Positions 8,883-19,375 of a DNA stretch of 64,000 nucleotides are shown here, one piece after another. The first letter of the stretch is position 1, and the number at the start of each line of letters is the position of its first letter. Below the pieces are notes generated by a model that made no database searches, was not told the origin of the DNA, and was given only the letters and a program-made list of their open reading frames with translations. Position numbers and translations under genes: made by a program. The DNA comes from Acinetobacter sp. LoGeW2-3 (lineage in GTDB: Bacteria; Pseudomonadota; Gammaproteobacteria; Pseudomonadales; Moraxellaceae). The stretch covers positions 930,001-994,000 of the forward strand of contig NZ_CP024011.1 of NCBI RefSeq assembly GCF_002688565.1, in the 5' to 3' direction.

Positions 8883-8912
8883 ATACCGACTGAGGACAGT
8901 CGGTATCTTATT
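8883..8912 (-). terminator. Rho-independent terminator after acs
   Basis: The perfect 10-bp stem ATACCGACTG / CAGTCGGTAT with a 4-nt loop is followed on the minus strand by a T-rich run. It lies 20 bp beyond the acs stop codon. Confidence 0.9.
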
Positions 8913-8926
8913 AATTTTATAATGAT

Positions 8927-10870
<1,944 letters not shown>

Positions 10871-11083
10871 TGTTCGCTTCCTTGATCTTATTCCATCTCG
10901 TCACGAGAGGTTCATGCCACGTTATTGATTGTTTTTTATGCATAGTCGCAGTATGGACCGCTTATTTCAAGTTGGACAATCATGCTTTGGTCGTATTCTG
11001 ATCAATCCATTTAAAACATAGGTTTACAGGTGATACCAACATATTCCTGTCTATTTTTCGTATCTTGCCCTTTTATTTAATCC

Positions 11084-11089
11084 TATAAT
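11084..11089 (+). promoter_or_regulatory. Consensus -10 box ahead of the DUF805 gene
   Basis: A perfect TATAAT lies at 11084-11089, but no good -35 element sits 16-18 bp upstream. A transcript from it would begin near 11096. That argues against the in-frame GTG at 11091 as the start and in favour of the ATG at 11163. Confidence 0.5.
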
Positions 11090-11162
11090 AGTGCTGAATT
11101 TTTATACTTCCTCACAGACAGAAGTGTTTGTCTGTTTTCGACTGGTTAATCTGGCTCAGCCC

Positions 11163-11747
11163 ATGAACTCTAAAGATACTTCACCATTCTTCTCCCGCTC
11201 TCCGATACCCTCCAATGATAATCCATTATCTCTTGAAGGGCGCTTTGGTCGGCTTAGCTTTATCGGCTGGTATGCCTTCCTGCATATGATTTTCTTCTTT
11301 GCTTCAATCGCCTTAAGTCTGGTCAGCGGTATTTTCAGCCTAACCACCTTGTCTCTGGATAATCAGCATTTCGTTGATGCACTGACCGGTCTGGCAGGTC
11401 TCGGCTATCTGGCTTTAGTCATTTTCTATCTTTATTTTTATATTGTGATAGTGGCACGCCGTCTGCATGATCTGAATAAATCAGGCTGGTTGATGTTGCT
11501 GATGCTAGTTCCGGTGGTGAATATTTTCTTTATTTTCTATCTGCTGCTGGCTGCAGGAACGCCAGGACCGAATCGTTTTGGTCCAGTACGTTCGGCTGCA
11601 ATCTGGGAAAAAATCCTAGCCTGGCTGATGATTTTATTGACCGTATTAAGCCTATTTGCAGCCAGCAGTGTAGTGTCCTTTATGATGGGGAGTGGTGAGC
11701 TGGAAAGCCCGCAGGAAGCGATCCAGAAAGGCACAGAATATTTTTAA
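11163..11747 (+). CDS. DUF805 family inner-membrane protein
   Basis: A 194-residue protein with the DUF805 hallmarks: the N-terminal RFGRLSFIGWYAF segment, the central ARRLHDLNKSGWL motif and the GTPGPNRFGP motif after the third or fourth helix. Hydrophobic segments at about residues 38-60, 78-105, 118-140 and 160-182 suggest four membrane helices. The molecular function of the family is unknown. I chose ATG 11163 because a GTG at 11091 would lie ahead of the probable transcription start; the ribosome binding site is weak. The MscS-type channel gene follows 106 bp downstream on the same strand. Confidence 0.85.
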   Translation: MNSKDTSPFFSRSPIPSNDNPLSLEGRFGRLSFIGWYAFLHMIFFFASIALSLVSGIFSLTTLSLDNQHFVDALTGLAGLGYLALVIFYLYFYIVIVARRLHDLNKSGWLMLLMLVPVVNIFFIFYLLLAAGTPGPNRFGPVRSAAIWEKILAWLMILLTVLSLFAASSVVSFMMGSGELESPQEAIQKGTEYF

Positions 11748-11853
11748 GCTTATGTTAAATTTTGCTACCCTCCGCAAGGGCTGTGCAATTTTCTATTAAG
11801 TTCAAGGTAAAAATCAGGCAAAATAACGCGAATTTTTTTGAATTGGGATACTT

Positions 11854-12831
11854 GTGGCTGAAAAAGACACTGCGCTTAGTCAGGTGACTGAAGGAACGAC
11901 TGAGCTGTTGCATCAGGCAACTGAAAAAACTGCTCAGACCGTTATTGAGCACACGGCTAAATATAATGACGCGTATTCAACCGTCGATAAATTTATTGAG
12001 GCGTTTTGGGAGCGCCTGCCTTATATCTGTATCGCACTGGTGGTTTTCACCATCTTTTACCTGCTTTCGAAACTGTTTAAATTCTTTGTTCGTAAAGCAA
12101 TTGGTGAGCGTAGTTACAGTAAACAGAACTTGGTACTGGTACTAAACCGTGTCGGTACATCTGCCATTATTTTTATTGGCTTCCTGATTGCCATGGTCAT
12201 TGCCATTCCAGGCTTTACTCCTGGTCAGCTGATGAGTGCCTTGGGGATTGGTTCGGTAGCGATCGGTTTCGCCTTCAAGGATATTTTCCAGAACCTGCTC
12301 TCTGGTGTACTGATTTTGCTCGGTGAACCGTTTAAAATTGGAGATGACATTATTGTTTCAGGTATGGAAGGTACGGTTGAAGATATTCAGATTCGTGCGA
12401 CTTTCCTGCGCTCACCTGATGGTCGTCGTATCGTGATTCCAAACGCAACGGTTTATACCAGCGCAGTGACGGTAAATACGGCTTATCCACGTCGCCGCTG
12501 CCAGTTTGTCGTCGGTATTGGTTATGAAGATGATGTACAGAAAGCCAAAGACATCATTATGGCAATTCTGGATAAAGATCAAAGCATTCTTAGCCAGCCT
12601 GCTTTTAGTGTCAATGTGACTCAACTGGCTGACTTCTCAATCAATCTAACCGTAACCTGGTGGGTAGATACTGCAGAAAGTTCGATTGGTACGTCGATCA
12701 GTAGTGTTCAGGAAAATGTAATTGAAGCCTTCGCTGCACATGACATTTCAATTCCATATCCTGTACAAGAAGTGAAAGTTTACCGTGGTGGCGGTGAAGA
12801 TGTTTCAGCGCGTGCTAAACATACGACCTAA
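11854..12831 (+). CDS. Small-conductance mechanosensitive channel, MscS family
   Basis: A 325-residue inner-membrane channel that opens under membrane tension to release solutes after osmotic downshock. Three hydrophobic segments lie at about residues 52-75, 97-120 and 125-150. The pore helix is marked by ALGIGSVAIGFAFKDIFQNLLSG. The beta domain follows with PFKIGDDIIVSGMEGTV and the loop RSPDGRRIVIPNATVY. The start is GTG at 11854, preceded by GGGATA; no better ATG exists nearby. Its 3' end overlaps the convergent rsmE gene by 27 bp. The extended N-terminus of about 45 residues is polar and may be periplasmic. Confidence 0.9.
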   Translation: MAEKDTALSQVTEGTTELLHQATEKTAQTVIEHTAKYNDAYSTVDKFIEAFWERLPYICIALVVFTIFYLLSKLFKFFVRKAIGERSYSKQNLVLVLNRVGTSAIIFIGFLIAMVIAIPGFTPGQLMSALGIGSVAIGFAFKDIFQNLLSGVLILLGEPFKIGDDIIVSGMEGTVEDIQIRATFLRSPDGRRIVIPNATVYTSAVTVNTAYPRRRCQFVVGIGYEDDVQKAKDIIMAILDKDQSILSQPAFSVNVTQLADFSINLTVTWWVDTAESSIGTSISSVQENVIEAFAAHDISIPYPVQEVKVYRGGGEDVSARAKHTT

Positions 12832-13518
12832 GACATAGGGAATCACCGTTTCAGTACGGATGATACGGTTGCCAAGGCTCACCGCCTGGCAGCCGTTTTT
12901 TATCAGCAAATCAACCTCATAAGGAATAAAACCGCCTTCTGGGCCAATCACCACCGTACATGAATGCTCAATGGCATATGGCATTTTATTCTCAGCATAA
13001 GGGTGCGCTACATAAGCTGGACTATCTGCGTTTATCAATGTCGGTAGCACATCTTCGACAAATGGTTTAAAGCGTTTATACAGTTCAATGTGTGGCGCAA
13101 TCGTATCCCCTGCCTGTTCAAGACCTAATTGCACATAATGATCTAGCTGTTGCAAGAAAGGCGTCTGCCAGTAGCTTTTATCAACTCGGTAGCTATGCAG
13201 CAAGATGATCTTCTCAACCCCAAGCGTTACCGCATCCATAATCAAACGACGTAGTACTTTAGGGCGTGGTAAAGCCACGATCAAAGTCACAGGTAATTTT
13301 GCTGGGATTGGTTCTTCTTGCAAGGGCTTTAACCGAACGGCTTTTTCGGTGATATCGACAATCTCTGTCAAATAACGTTTGCCATCTCGAATCCCAACTT
13401 TTAAGGTATCACCCACCTGAATCTCCAGATGCTGCTGCAAATGTTCCAACTGCCGCTTGGAACTAATTAACCACAGTTCAGATTCAGTTTGACGAGGATC
13501 AAGAAGGACAATATTCAT
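12805..13518 (-). CDS. rsmE: 16S rRNA (uracil1498-N3)-methyltransferase
   Basis: A 237-residue SPOUT-class methyltransferase that methylates N3 of U1498 in 16S rRNA. The N-terminal part resembles a PUA-like RNA-binding domain. The C-terminal trefoil knot is shown by VIGPEGGF and VSLGNRIIRTETV, the SAM-binding signature of the family. The 3' end overlaps the MscS gene tail to tail, so no room remains for separate terminators. It starts at ATG 13518. Confidence 0.95.
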   Translation of the reverse strand: MNIVLLDPRQTESELWLISSKRQLEHLQQHLEIQVGDTLKVGIRDGKRYLTEIVDITEKAVRLKPLQEEPIPAKLPVTLIVALPRPKVLRRLIMDAVTLGVEKIILLHSYRVDKSYWQTPFLQQLDHYVQLGLEQAGDTIAPHIELYKRFKPFVEDVLPTLINADSPAYVAHPYAENKMPYAIEHSCTVVIGPEGGFIPYEVDLLIKNGCQAVSLGNRIIRTETVIPYVLGRMFSTR

Positions 13519-13589
13519 ATAGGAAATAAAATCTAAAAAAGAAATTCAAAACACCAAATCACAACCAGCATTTACTATCAAGACTTAGT

Positions 13590-13693
13590 GACATGGATGT
13601 CGCCTATTTCACTGTGCTGCAGGGATGCAGCATTAGTGAAATAAAGGGCTTTTGTTACTTTTGGCCCGACAAAAGTAAGATACGGCCTACGCG
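13590..13693 (+). repeat. Multi-hairpin repeat unit, copy A
   Basis: In order: hairpin 1, GACAT-GG-ATGTC (13590-13601); hairpin 2, a long imperfect stem from TATTTCACT (13605-13613) to AGTGAAATA (13635-13643) with inner arms TGCTGCA/TGCAGCA around a GGGA loop; hairpin 3, TTACTTTTG-N6-CAAAAGTAA (13655-13678); and the end GGCCTAC. Copy B has the same order, spacing and loop words on the other strand. The arms differ in sequence but keep pairing, which points to selection for structure. Confidence 0.75.
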
Positions 13694-13790
13694 ATAAACA
13701 CCTATATTCTGTACTTCATCAAAAGGCCGTGATTACTCTTTAAATTGATTTCGCACCGCCTCAAATCGCAATACAAATCAAATAACTATT

Positions 13791-13893
13791 GTGTAGGCAT
13801 TCCCTACTTTTGACAGCGCAAAAGTAGGCAAAACGCTTTTGTTAGACTGATGATACCTCCCTGTATCACAGTCTAGGCGGCATCCCTGCCGCC
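13791..13893 (-). repeat. Multi-hairpin repeat unit, copy B (inverted relative to copy A)
   Basis: Read on the minus strand: hairpin 1, GGCGGC-AGGGAT-GCCGCC; hairpin 2, AGACTGTGATAC-AGGGAG-GTATCATCAGTCT with one bulged base; an AACAAAAGCGTTTTG segment; hairpin 3, CTACTTTTG-N6-CAAAAGTAG (13804-13827); and the end ATGCCTAC. Length is 103 nt against 104 in copy A. A spacer of 97 bp separates the two copies. Confidence 0.75.
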
Positions 13894-13929
13894 TTGGTAA
13901 ATCTGATCTTTACTATGTATCGAATTGAA

Positions 13930-15210
13930 TTAAAGATACTGGTCAATCACCTGAATATGCTTCGCTAATGAACCCTGATTCTGCTGCATAATCTTTTGCG
14001 CAGCCGTATTTAAACTTTCAGCCTTTGCTGAATTATTTAAAATTTCCAGCAGAGTTTCAGCTGCCTGCTTAAAATTATCTACGGCTTCTACAGCCTGAGC
14101 CTCAACGAACTCATCGACAATAGTCTGGAAGTTAAAATAATTCTTGCCCAGAATCGTCGGCACATTCAGCGCGATTGGCTCCAGAATATTGTGTCCACCA
14201 CCCGGTTCATTGAGTGAACCACCAACATAGCTAGCCTGACTAAGTGCATACCATAGCCACATCTCGCCCATCGAATCTGCCAAATAAATTTGAGTATCTA
14301 CTTCAATTTTCTGTCCCAAACTACGGCGCTGGGTGCGTAAATTTAAAGCTTGGGATGCTTGAAACACTTCATCAAACCGTTCTGGATGACGTGGTACAAC
14401 AATACATAATAAATTTGGATCAGCATTCAAAGTAGCTTTCAACTCAGCTATCAACTGCTGTTCTTCAGGTGCATGGGTACTGGCCAAGGTAATGATCTTC
14501 CGACCTTGCAGATTCCACTCCTGTTCTAACTCGCTAGCACGATCAATAAACTGCTGTGGTGCGGTAATATCAAATTTAATATTGCCCAAAACTTGGGTCT
14601 TGTTAATCTGAATACCTAAATTAATATAACGCTGTTGCGTGGCAGTATCTTGCGCCAATAACAGTTGCATCGAATTCAGCATGCCTCGGGTTAGACCTTT
14701 GACTTTGCCATAACCTTTGGCTGATTTTTCTGAAAGACGGGCATTCAGCAACAGACAGGGCACATTAAAATTCTGTGCCTGATCTATGAGATTCGGCCAA
14801 AGTTCAGTCTCCATGAGAAGCAATAATTTCGGCTGATATTTCTGGTAGAAATCCCGAATCAAATACTTTTGATCGGCAGGCAAATAGACTGCCTGAAATA
14901 GATCTAAATAAGGCTCTTTGAAAAAAAGTGATTTAGCCCGTGTCTGACCTGTTTTTGTTGTATTAGTCACCAGGACTGGATGACCTGATTTTAAATAATG
15001 CTCAATCAGGGGTTGTGCCGCATTGGTTTCTCCAACTGAAACCACATGAAACCAGATGGCATGTTTATTTTTTGGAGTCTGAAACGGACCAAAACGTTCA
15101 AGCAGTTCCTGTTGCAGTTGCTCAGGACTTTCCGCACGCTTACGAATACGTGACTGATATACAGGCTTGATCAGTGTCAGTGCCGCGTTGTACCAAAAAG
15201 GAGTAGCCAA
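13930..15210 (-). CDS. waaA: 3-deoxy-D-manno-octulosonic acid (Kdo) transferase
   Basis: A GT-B glycosyltransferase that adds Kdo to lipid A precursor at the inner membrane. The family signature VVSVGETNAAQPLI, the LLLMETELWPNLI segment, LLLNARLSEKSAKGY and the C-terminal GGGHNILEP donor-binding motif are all present. I chose the TTG at 15210: GGGG lies 6 bases upstream and it gives 426 residues starting ATPFWYNA after Met, close to the 425 of E. coli WaaA. An ATG at 15264 would add 18 residues and cannot be excluded. The gene stands alone, with the hairpin-rich region downstream. Confidence 0.92.
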   Translation of the reverse strand: MATPFWYNAALTLIKPVYQSRIRKRAESPEQLQQELLERFGPFQTPKNKHAIWFHVVSVGETNAAQPLIEHYLKSGHPVLVTNTTKTGQTRAKSLFFKEPYLDLFQAVYLPADQKYLIRDFYQKYQPKLLLLMETELWPNLIDQAQNFNVPCLLLNARLSEKSAKGYGKVKGLTRGMLNSMQLLLAQDTATQQRYINLGIQINKTQVLGNIKFDITAPQQFIDRASELEQEWNLQGRKIITLASTHAPEEQQLIAELKATLNADPNLLCIVVPRHPERFDEVFQASQALNLRTQRRSLGQKIEVDTQIYLADSMGEMWLWYALSQASYVGGSLNEPGGGHNILEPIALNVPTILGKNYFNFQTIVDEFVEAQAVEAVDNFKQAAETLLEILNNSAKAESLNTAAQKIMQQNQGSLAKHIQVIDQYL

Positions 15211-15291
15211 ATGTTGCCCCGAAATTGAGTGAATCGGCAAAATATAACAGAGCCACACCGACATGTTAATCGATGTGACCCAAGTTTTAGA

Positions 15292-16377
15292 TTATTCTAT
15301 GGTGCTTAAAACTTTTAGTTCTGCCAAAGTTGGGTAATCAATATAACCTTCAGCGGTTTGACTGCCGATCATATTTTCCAGTCTTAACTCGTTCAATGAT
15401 GCATCTTGAAGCAAGCGCTCATACAAGTCTGGATTCGCAATATAAGCCTTACCAAAAGAGACTGCATCAGCTTTCCCGGAAGCTAAAAGCTCAATCGCAT
15501 CCTCACGGCTCAATCGCATATTGGCAATATATGGAACGCCATCTGAACGCTGTTTCATATATTCAGAAATGCTATCTTCCGCCAGATATTCACGGGTAAA
15601 GAAGAAAGCAATCTTGCGCTTGCCCAGCTGTTCCATCGCATAACCGAATGTTTCACGTGGATCATCATCGCCCATATCGTGCTCATCGCCACGTGGTGCC
15701 AGATGCACACCGACACGATCTGCACCCCAGACATCGATTAAAGCATCAACCACTTCCAGCAGGAAACGGACACGGTTTTCAACTGAACCACCGTACTCAT
15801 CTTCACGCTTGTTGGTCTTGGTCTGCAGGAACTGATCAATCAGATAACCATTGGCGCCATGCAGCTCGACCCCATCAAAACCGGCCTCTTTGGCACGAAT
15901 TGCAGCCTGCTTATATTGCTCGGTAATGGCATGGATTTCTGCAATTTCCAGCGGACGCGGCAGCACATAAGGACGTTTCGGACGCAATAGGCTGACATGG
16001 CCAGCTTGCTGTACTGAACTTGCTGATACTGGTGTTTCACCATTCAGTAATTCAGGATCTGAAACACGCCCTACATGCCATAACTGCGCAACAATCAAGC
16101 CGCCCTTTTCATGTACAGCATTGGTCACCAGTTTCCAGCCTTCGACCTGTGCCTCTGTAAATAACCCCGGTGTATTGCGGTAACCATTGGCTTCTTCAGA
16201 AATCACTGTCGCTTCGGAAATAATCAGGCCTGCACTTGCGCGCTGCGCATAATACTCAACCATCATTGGTGTTGGCACTCGATCATCAGTTGCACGACTA
16301 CGCGTTAAAGGTGCCATGATGACACGGTTTTTTAATTTAAGCGCACCCAGCTTTAAAGGGGTATTTAATTCAGCCAT
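15292..16377 (-). CDS. Old yellow enzyme family alkene reductase (NemA-like)
   Basis: A 361-residue FMN-dependent TIM-barrel oxidoreductase that reduces electrophilic alkenes, quinones or nitro compounds with NAD(P)H. The N-terminus has KNRVIMAPLTRSRA; the substrate-binding His-Asn pair sits in ELHGANGYLIDQFLQ, followed by the family segment YGGSVENRVRFLLEV. Length and motifs match NemA-type enzymes. The ArsR-family gene ends 25 bp upstream on the same strand, so the two probably form an operon whose first gene controls both. The inducer may be an electrophile sensed through cysteines in the regulator; this is inference. Confidence 0.92.
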   Translation of the reverse strand: MAELNTPLKLGALKLKNRVIMAPLTRSRATDDRVPTPMMVEYYAQRASAGLIISEATVISEEANGYRNTPGLFTEAQVEGWKLVTNAVHEKGGLIVAQLWHVGRVSDPELLNGETPVSASSVQQAGHVSLLRPKRPYVLPRPLEIAEIHAITEQYKQAAIRAKEAGFDGVELHGANGYLIDQFLQTKTNKREDEYGGSVENRVRFLLEVVDALIDVWGADRVGVHLAPRGDEHDMGDDDPRETFGYAMEQLGKRKIAFFFTREYLAEDSISEYMKQRSDGVPYIANMRLSREDAIELLASGKADAVSFGKAYIANPDLYERLLQDASLNELRLENMIGSQTAEGYIDYPTLAELKVLSTIE

Positions 16378-16402
16378 TCTGACTCCATCCTCTAATGGTA
16401 TT

Positions 16403-16702
16403 TTAGAGATGTTGTTGTAGATGTTCGATGTATTGCTGAATCAGAGCTTCGTTGCGGGAGAAATAAGACCATTGTCCATGTTTAGTGGCAGTGATTAATC
16501 CTGCCTGCTGTAATACGGACAAATGATTGGACATAGTGGACTGAGAGACTTGTCCTAATTTTTCAATCTGGCCAGCACAAACACCACGCTGAAAGCCCCC
16601 ACACTCTTCGGCAGACAGATACTGCTCTGGTGTTTTCAACCATTCCAGAATTTGCCGGCGTGTAGGATTTGCCAGTGCTTTAAAGATCAGATCAAAGTCC
16701 AT
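16403..16702 (-). CDS. ArsR-family transcriptional regulator
   Basis: A 99-residue winged-helix repressor. The core is FKALANPTRRQILEWL near the N-terminus, the recognition helix in QSTMSNHLSVLQQAGLI, and the wing TKHGQWSYFS. Two cysteines lie in a loop before the recognition helix (EECGG and GVCAGQ), in a place where a metal or thiol-reactive signal could be sensed; they are not the classical ELCVCD arsenic site. I chose ATG 16702 over the GTG two codons upstream because MDFDLIFKAL matches the usual family start. It leads the operon with the old yellow enzyme. A candidate operator lies at 16775-16800. Confidence 0.88.
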   Translation of the reverse strand: MDFDLIFKALANPTRRQILEWLKTPEQYLSAEECGGFQRGVCAGQIEKLGQVSQSTMSNHLSVLQQAGLITATKHGQWSYFSRNEALIQQYIEHLQQHL

Positions 16703-16774
16703 AGTCACATCACAAAGTCGTGCGCAACAAAGCTGATTGCAGCATTTGCCTCAGTATATCGCATTTTTTCGATT

Positions 16775-16800
16775 TATATATCGAATATTTTAGATATATA
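16775..16800. promoter_or_regulatory. Candidate ArsR-type operator
   Basis: The inverted repeat TATATATC-N10-GATATATA is centred about 85 bp upstream of the regulator ATG. A second overlapping repeat, TTCGAT-N6-ATCGAA, lies at 16768-16785. AT-rich 8+8 repeats of this kind are typical of ArsR-family operators; assignment is by position. Confidence 0.5.
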
Positions 16801-16848
16801 GATGACAAGCTGTATTCACTTTGTTACGCAGAGAGTTAAAAGGTCTGC

Positions 16849-17944
16849 TTACAAACCTTGTTTCAAGCTAGCTTCAATAAATTTATCCAGATCACCATCC
16901 AGAACTGCACCAGTATTTGAGCTTTCCACACTGGTACGTAAGTCTTTAATACGTGAGTCATCCAGAACATATGAACGGATCTGGCTGCCCCAACCGATAT
17001 CTGACTTGGTATCTTCTAAGGCTTTGGCTGCATCATTACGTTTTTGCATCTCAAGTTCATAGAGTTTTGCACGTAACTGTTTCCAGGCATGGTCACGGTT
17101 GGCGTGTTGTGAACGCTGGTTCTGACATGCCACCACAATACCTGTTGGTGCGTGTGTTAAACGTACCGCAGAGTCGGTTTTGTTAATGTGCTGACCACCC
17201 GCACCAGACGCACGGTAAGTATCGGTACGAACGTCCGCAGGATTGATTTCAATCTCAATATTGTCATCAACTTCAGGAGAAACGAAGACTGCTGAAAACG
17301 ACGTATGACGACGGTTACCTGAGTCAAATGGTGATTTTCGCACGAGACGGTGTACGCCTGATTCGGTACGTAACCAGCCATAGGCATACTCGCCTTCGAC
17401 ACGGATGGTTGCAGATTTAATCCCGGCAACATCACCATCAGAAACTTCCATCACTTCTGCTTTAAAGCCATGACGTTCAATCCAGCGCATGTACATGCGC
17501 AGCAACATCGATGCCCAATCCTGCGCTTCAGTACCGCCAGAACCGGCCTGAATTTCTACATAGCATGGGTTTGGATCCATCGGGTTGCTGAACATACGAC
17601 GGAATTCCAGCTTCGCCAGTTCTGCTTCTGCTGAATCAAGCTCTGCCTGAACATCAGCAAGCATTTCTTCTTCGTCAGCTTCAACGGCTAAATCAAGCAT
17701 TGCTTGGGCATCTTCAAGCTGAGTGCTTAAGCCATCTAATACATTAATAACGTTCTCAAGCTCGCCTTTTTCTTTGGCCATTGCCTGAGCACGGTTCTGA
17801 TCATTCCAGATGGCTGGATCTTCTAATTCACGGAGAACCTCTTCCAAACGCTCTTTTTTCAGATCGTAGTCAAAGATACCCCCGTAGTGTTTGACCACGT
17901 TCGTTTAAGTCTTTTAGCTGGAGTAGATAAGGATTAATTTCCAC
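16849..17944 (-). CDS. prfB: Peptide chain release factor 2, with programmed +1 frameshift
   Basis: RF2 recognises UGA and UAA and hydrolyses peptidyl-tRNA. The gene is in two frames. A short first frame starts at GTG 17944 and encodes MEINPYLL through GYL (24 codons) before UGA at 17872-17870. The slippery site CUUUGAC preceded by GGGGGUAU is the classical autoregulatory signal, and a +1 shift continues at GAC 17871. The full product is 364 residues. The tripeptide SPF that reads the stop codon and the catalytic GGQ (in [17 protein letters not shown]) are present. When RF2 is scarce, the ribosome pauses at UGA and shifts, which raises RF2. Automated calling from an internal start would lose the N-terminus. 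Confidence 0.97.
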
Positions 17945-18434
17945 GTGAATTTCTCTCAATCAATAAGGCATAAATTTTTAGCAGGTAATTATATCACAGT
18001 CCTTTCCTGCAGTTTTAGCAGGACCTCTTTATGATTTTTGCCTCTCATCAAGACTTATTTAGAAGATTCATATCAATCAATTCAGTGATATTTACTCATG
18101 TCTACCTACCCAGTCAAAGCATTAAAAAATATATTTCAGCAGCTAAAAATTTTCTTCTTTTTACAGACCAAACTAGTCAATTTAATGACACCTTTTCAGA
18201 TTATTTTTTAAGCAAAATGCTTAAAATTCACAATCTTTACATAGTTTTAATAAAACAAAACATTCTTTATTTTTATTATATTTCAATGAATTATAATTAT
18301 AAACTTACACAAAATTACCGTATTGACATTACTGCAACTTTCCCTTGATTGACGATCTCCCGATTTGGGCTAGACTGAAACTGTAACAAAAAATGTATTA
18401 AATCCCAGCCAAACTTTCAGAGGGGAGTATCCGC
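17945..18434. other. AT-rich divergent intergenic region
   Basis: These 490 bp separate prfB (leftward) from the first porin gene (rightward). A 105-codon open frame at 18031-18348 is very AT-rich, lacks a ribosome binding site and resembles no family, so I do not call it. A sigma-70 promoter for the porin lies at 18349-18376. Confidence 0.6.
18349..18376 (+). promoter_or_regulatory. Probable sigma-70 promoter of the first porin gene
   Basis: TTGACG (18349-18354) and TAGACT (18371-18376) are separated by 16 bp. They lie about 60 bp before the ATG at 18435, which is preceded by AGAGGGGAG. Confidence 0.55.
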
Positions 18435-19214
18435 ATGAAAAAATTAGCAATCGCTTCAGCACTACTTTCAGCCGTAGCTTTTACGGGTACCGCAGCACAT
18501 GCATATCAAGCAGAAATTGGTGCATCAGCAGGCTTAATCGATCCGGACAACGGTAGCTCAAGCGGCTCTTTCGGTGTAGATGGCACATATTACTTTAATC
18601 CTGTACAAACTCGTGACGCACCACTGGCAGAAGCAGCCTTCCTTGACCGTGCGAGTAACGTAAAAGCTGAGTATGAATATCGAGAAGTTGGTGATTCTGA
18701 AGCGCATCGTTATGGTGTAGGCGCAGAATACTTCGTACCAAATTCTGACTTCTACTTAAGTGGTAAAGTAAGCGGTCATGATTTTCAAGACAATGACCAG
18801 ATTGATAATGACCTGACTACTTATGCTGCAGAAGTGGGTTATTTACCGGCTCCAGGCCTATTGATTGCCGCTGGTGTGAAAGGTTGGGACCATGACCGTG
18901 ATGACGGTGTAGATCCAACCCTTCGTGCAAAATATGTAACTACATTAGCCAATGGTAAAGACATTAACCTTGAAGCTGGTGCCGCTTTTGGTGACCTTGA
19001 TGAGTACAACCTGAAAGCTGACTACTTCATCGATAAAACTTTGAGCGTTGGTGCTGATTATCAAAGCAATGATATTACAGACCGTAGTGAGTTCGGTGTA
19101 AATGCCCGTAAGTTCTTTACTGATCAAGTTAGCTTAGAAGGCCGAGTTGGATTTGGAGAACAAGGTAATAACGACTACAACTCATTTGGTGTAGCTGCGA
19201 AATACCGTTTCTAA
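18435..19214 (+). CDS. Outer-membrane putative porin, Omp33-36-like, copy 1
   Basis: A 259-residue protein with a signal peptide of about 23 residues (KKLAIASALLSAV, cleavage near AHA-YQ), followed by alternating beta-strand sequence ending in aromatic YRF, the C-terminal signature of outer-membrane barrels. The segment PLAEAAFLDRASNV closely resembles one in the Acinetobacter Omp33-36 porin family. The substrate is unknown. The paralog at 19376 shares the order YFNPVQ, AAFL-RASNV, VPNSDFY, DLTTY, GYLP-PGLL, DDGVDPTLRAKYV and GDLDE. It has a strong ribosome binding site and its own terminator, so it is transcribed separately from copy 2. Confidence 0.85.
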   Translation: MKKLAIASALLSAVAFTGTAAHAYQAEIGASAGLIDPDNGSSSGSFGVDGTYYFNPVQTRDAPLAEAAFLDRASNVKAEYEYREVGDSEAHRYGVGAEYFVPNSDFYLSGKVSGHDFQDNDQIDNDLTTYAAEVGYLPAPGLLIAAGVKGWDHDRDDGVDPTLRAKYVTTLANGKDINLEAGAAFGDLDEYNLKADYFIDKTLSVGADYQSNDITDRSEFGVNARKFFTDQVSLEGRVGFGEQGNNDYNSFGVAAKYRF

Positions 19215-19240
19215 TCTGACCTATATACACTTTTAATAAA

Positions 19241-19269
19241 AAAGCCCTTCTTCGGAGGGGCTTTTTTTT
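19241..19269 (+). terminator. Rho-independent terminator after porin copy 1
   Basis: The stem AAAAGCCC-TT / AGGGGCTTTT around TTCTTCGG is followed by a run of eight T. Confidence 0.88.
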
Positions 19270-19375
19270 ATTGCACCAAAATAAGACTAACGGCATTGAC
19301 CATAAGGATAAAAAACATACAATTTGTTGCAATTATAAAATTCCAAGTTTTATCAATAACAACTGAGACTTTTAC

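Larger units (their letters stand above)
13519..13929. other. Non-coding intergenic region rich in hairpins
   Basis: These 411 bp between rsmE and waaA hold no credible gene. They contain two structured units of about 104 nt in opposite orientation (13590-13693 and 13791-13893), described as separate features. Both flanking genes point leftward, so this is upstream of rsmE and downstream of waaA. Confidence 0.8.

Noticed and set aside
13519..13929. CRISPR array or tRNA in the hairpin-rich region
   Set aside because: The repeats are two inverted, diverged units rather than short direct repeats with spacers, and no cloverleaf with a CCA end can be drawn.
18031..18348. 105-codon open frame between prfB and the first porin
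   Set aside because: Extreme AT content, no ribosome binding site, amino-acid composition dominated by Phe/Ile/Asn/Tyr codons expected from AT-rich DNA, and no recognisable domain.
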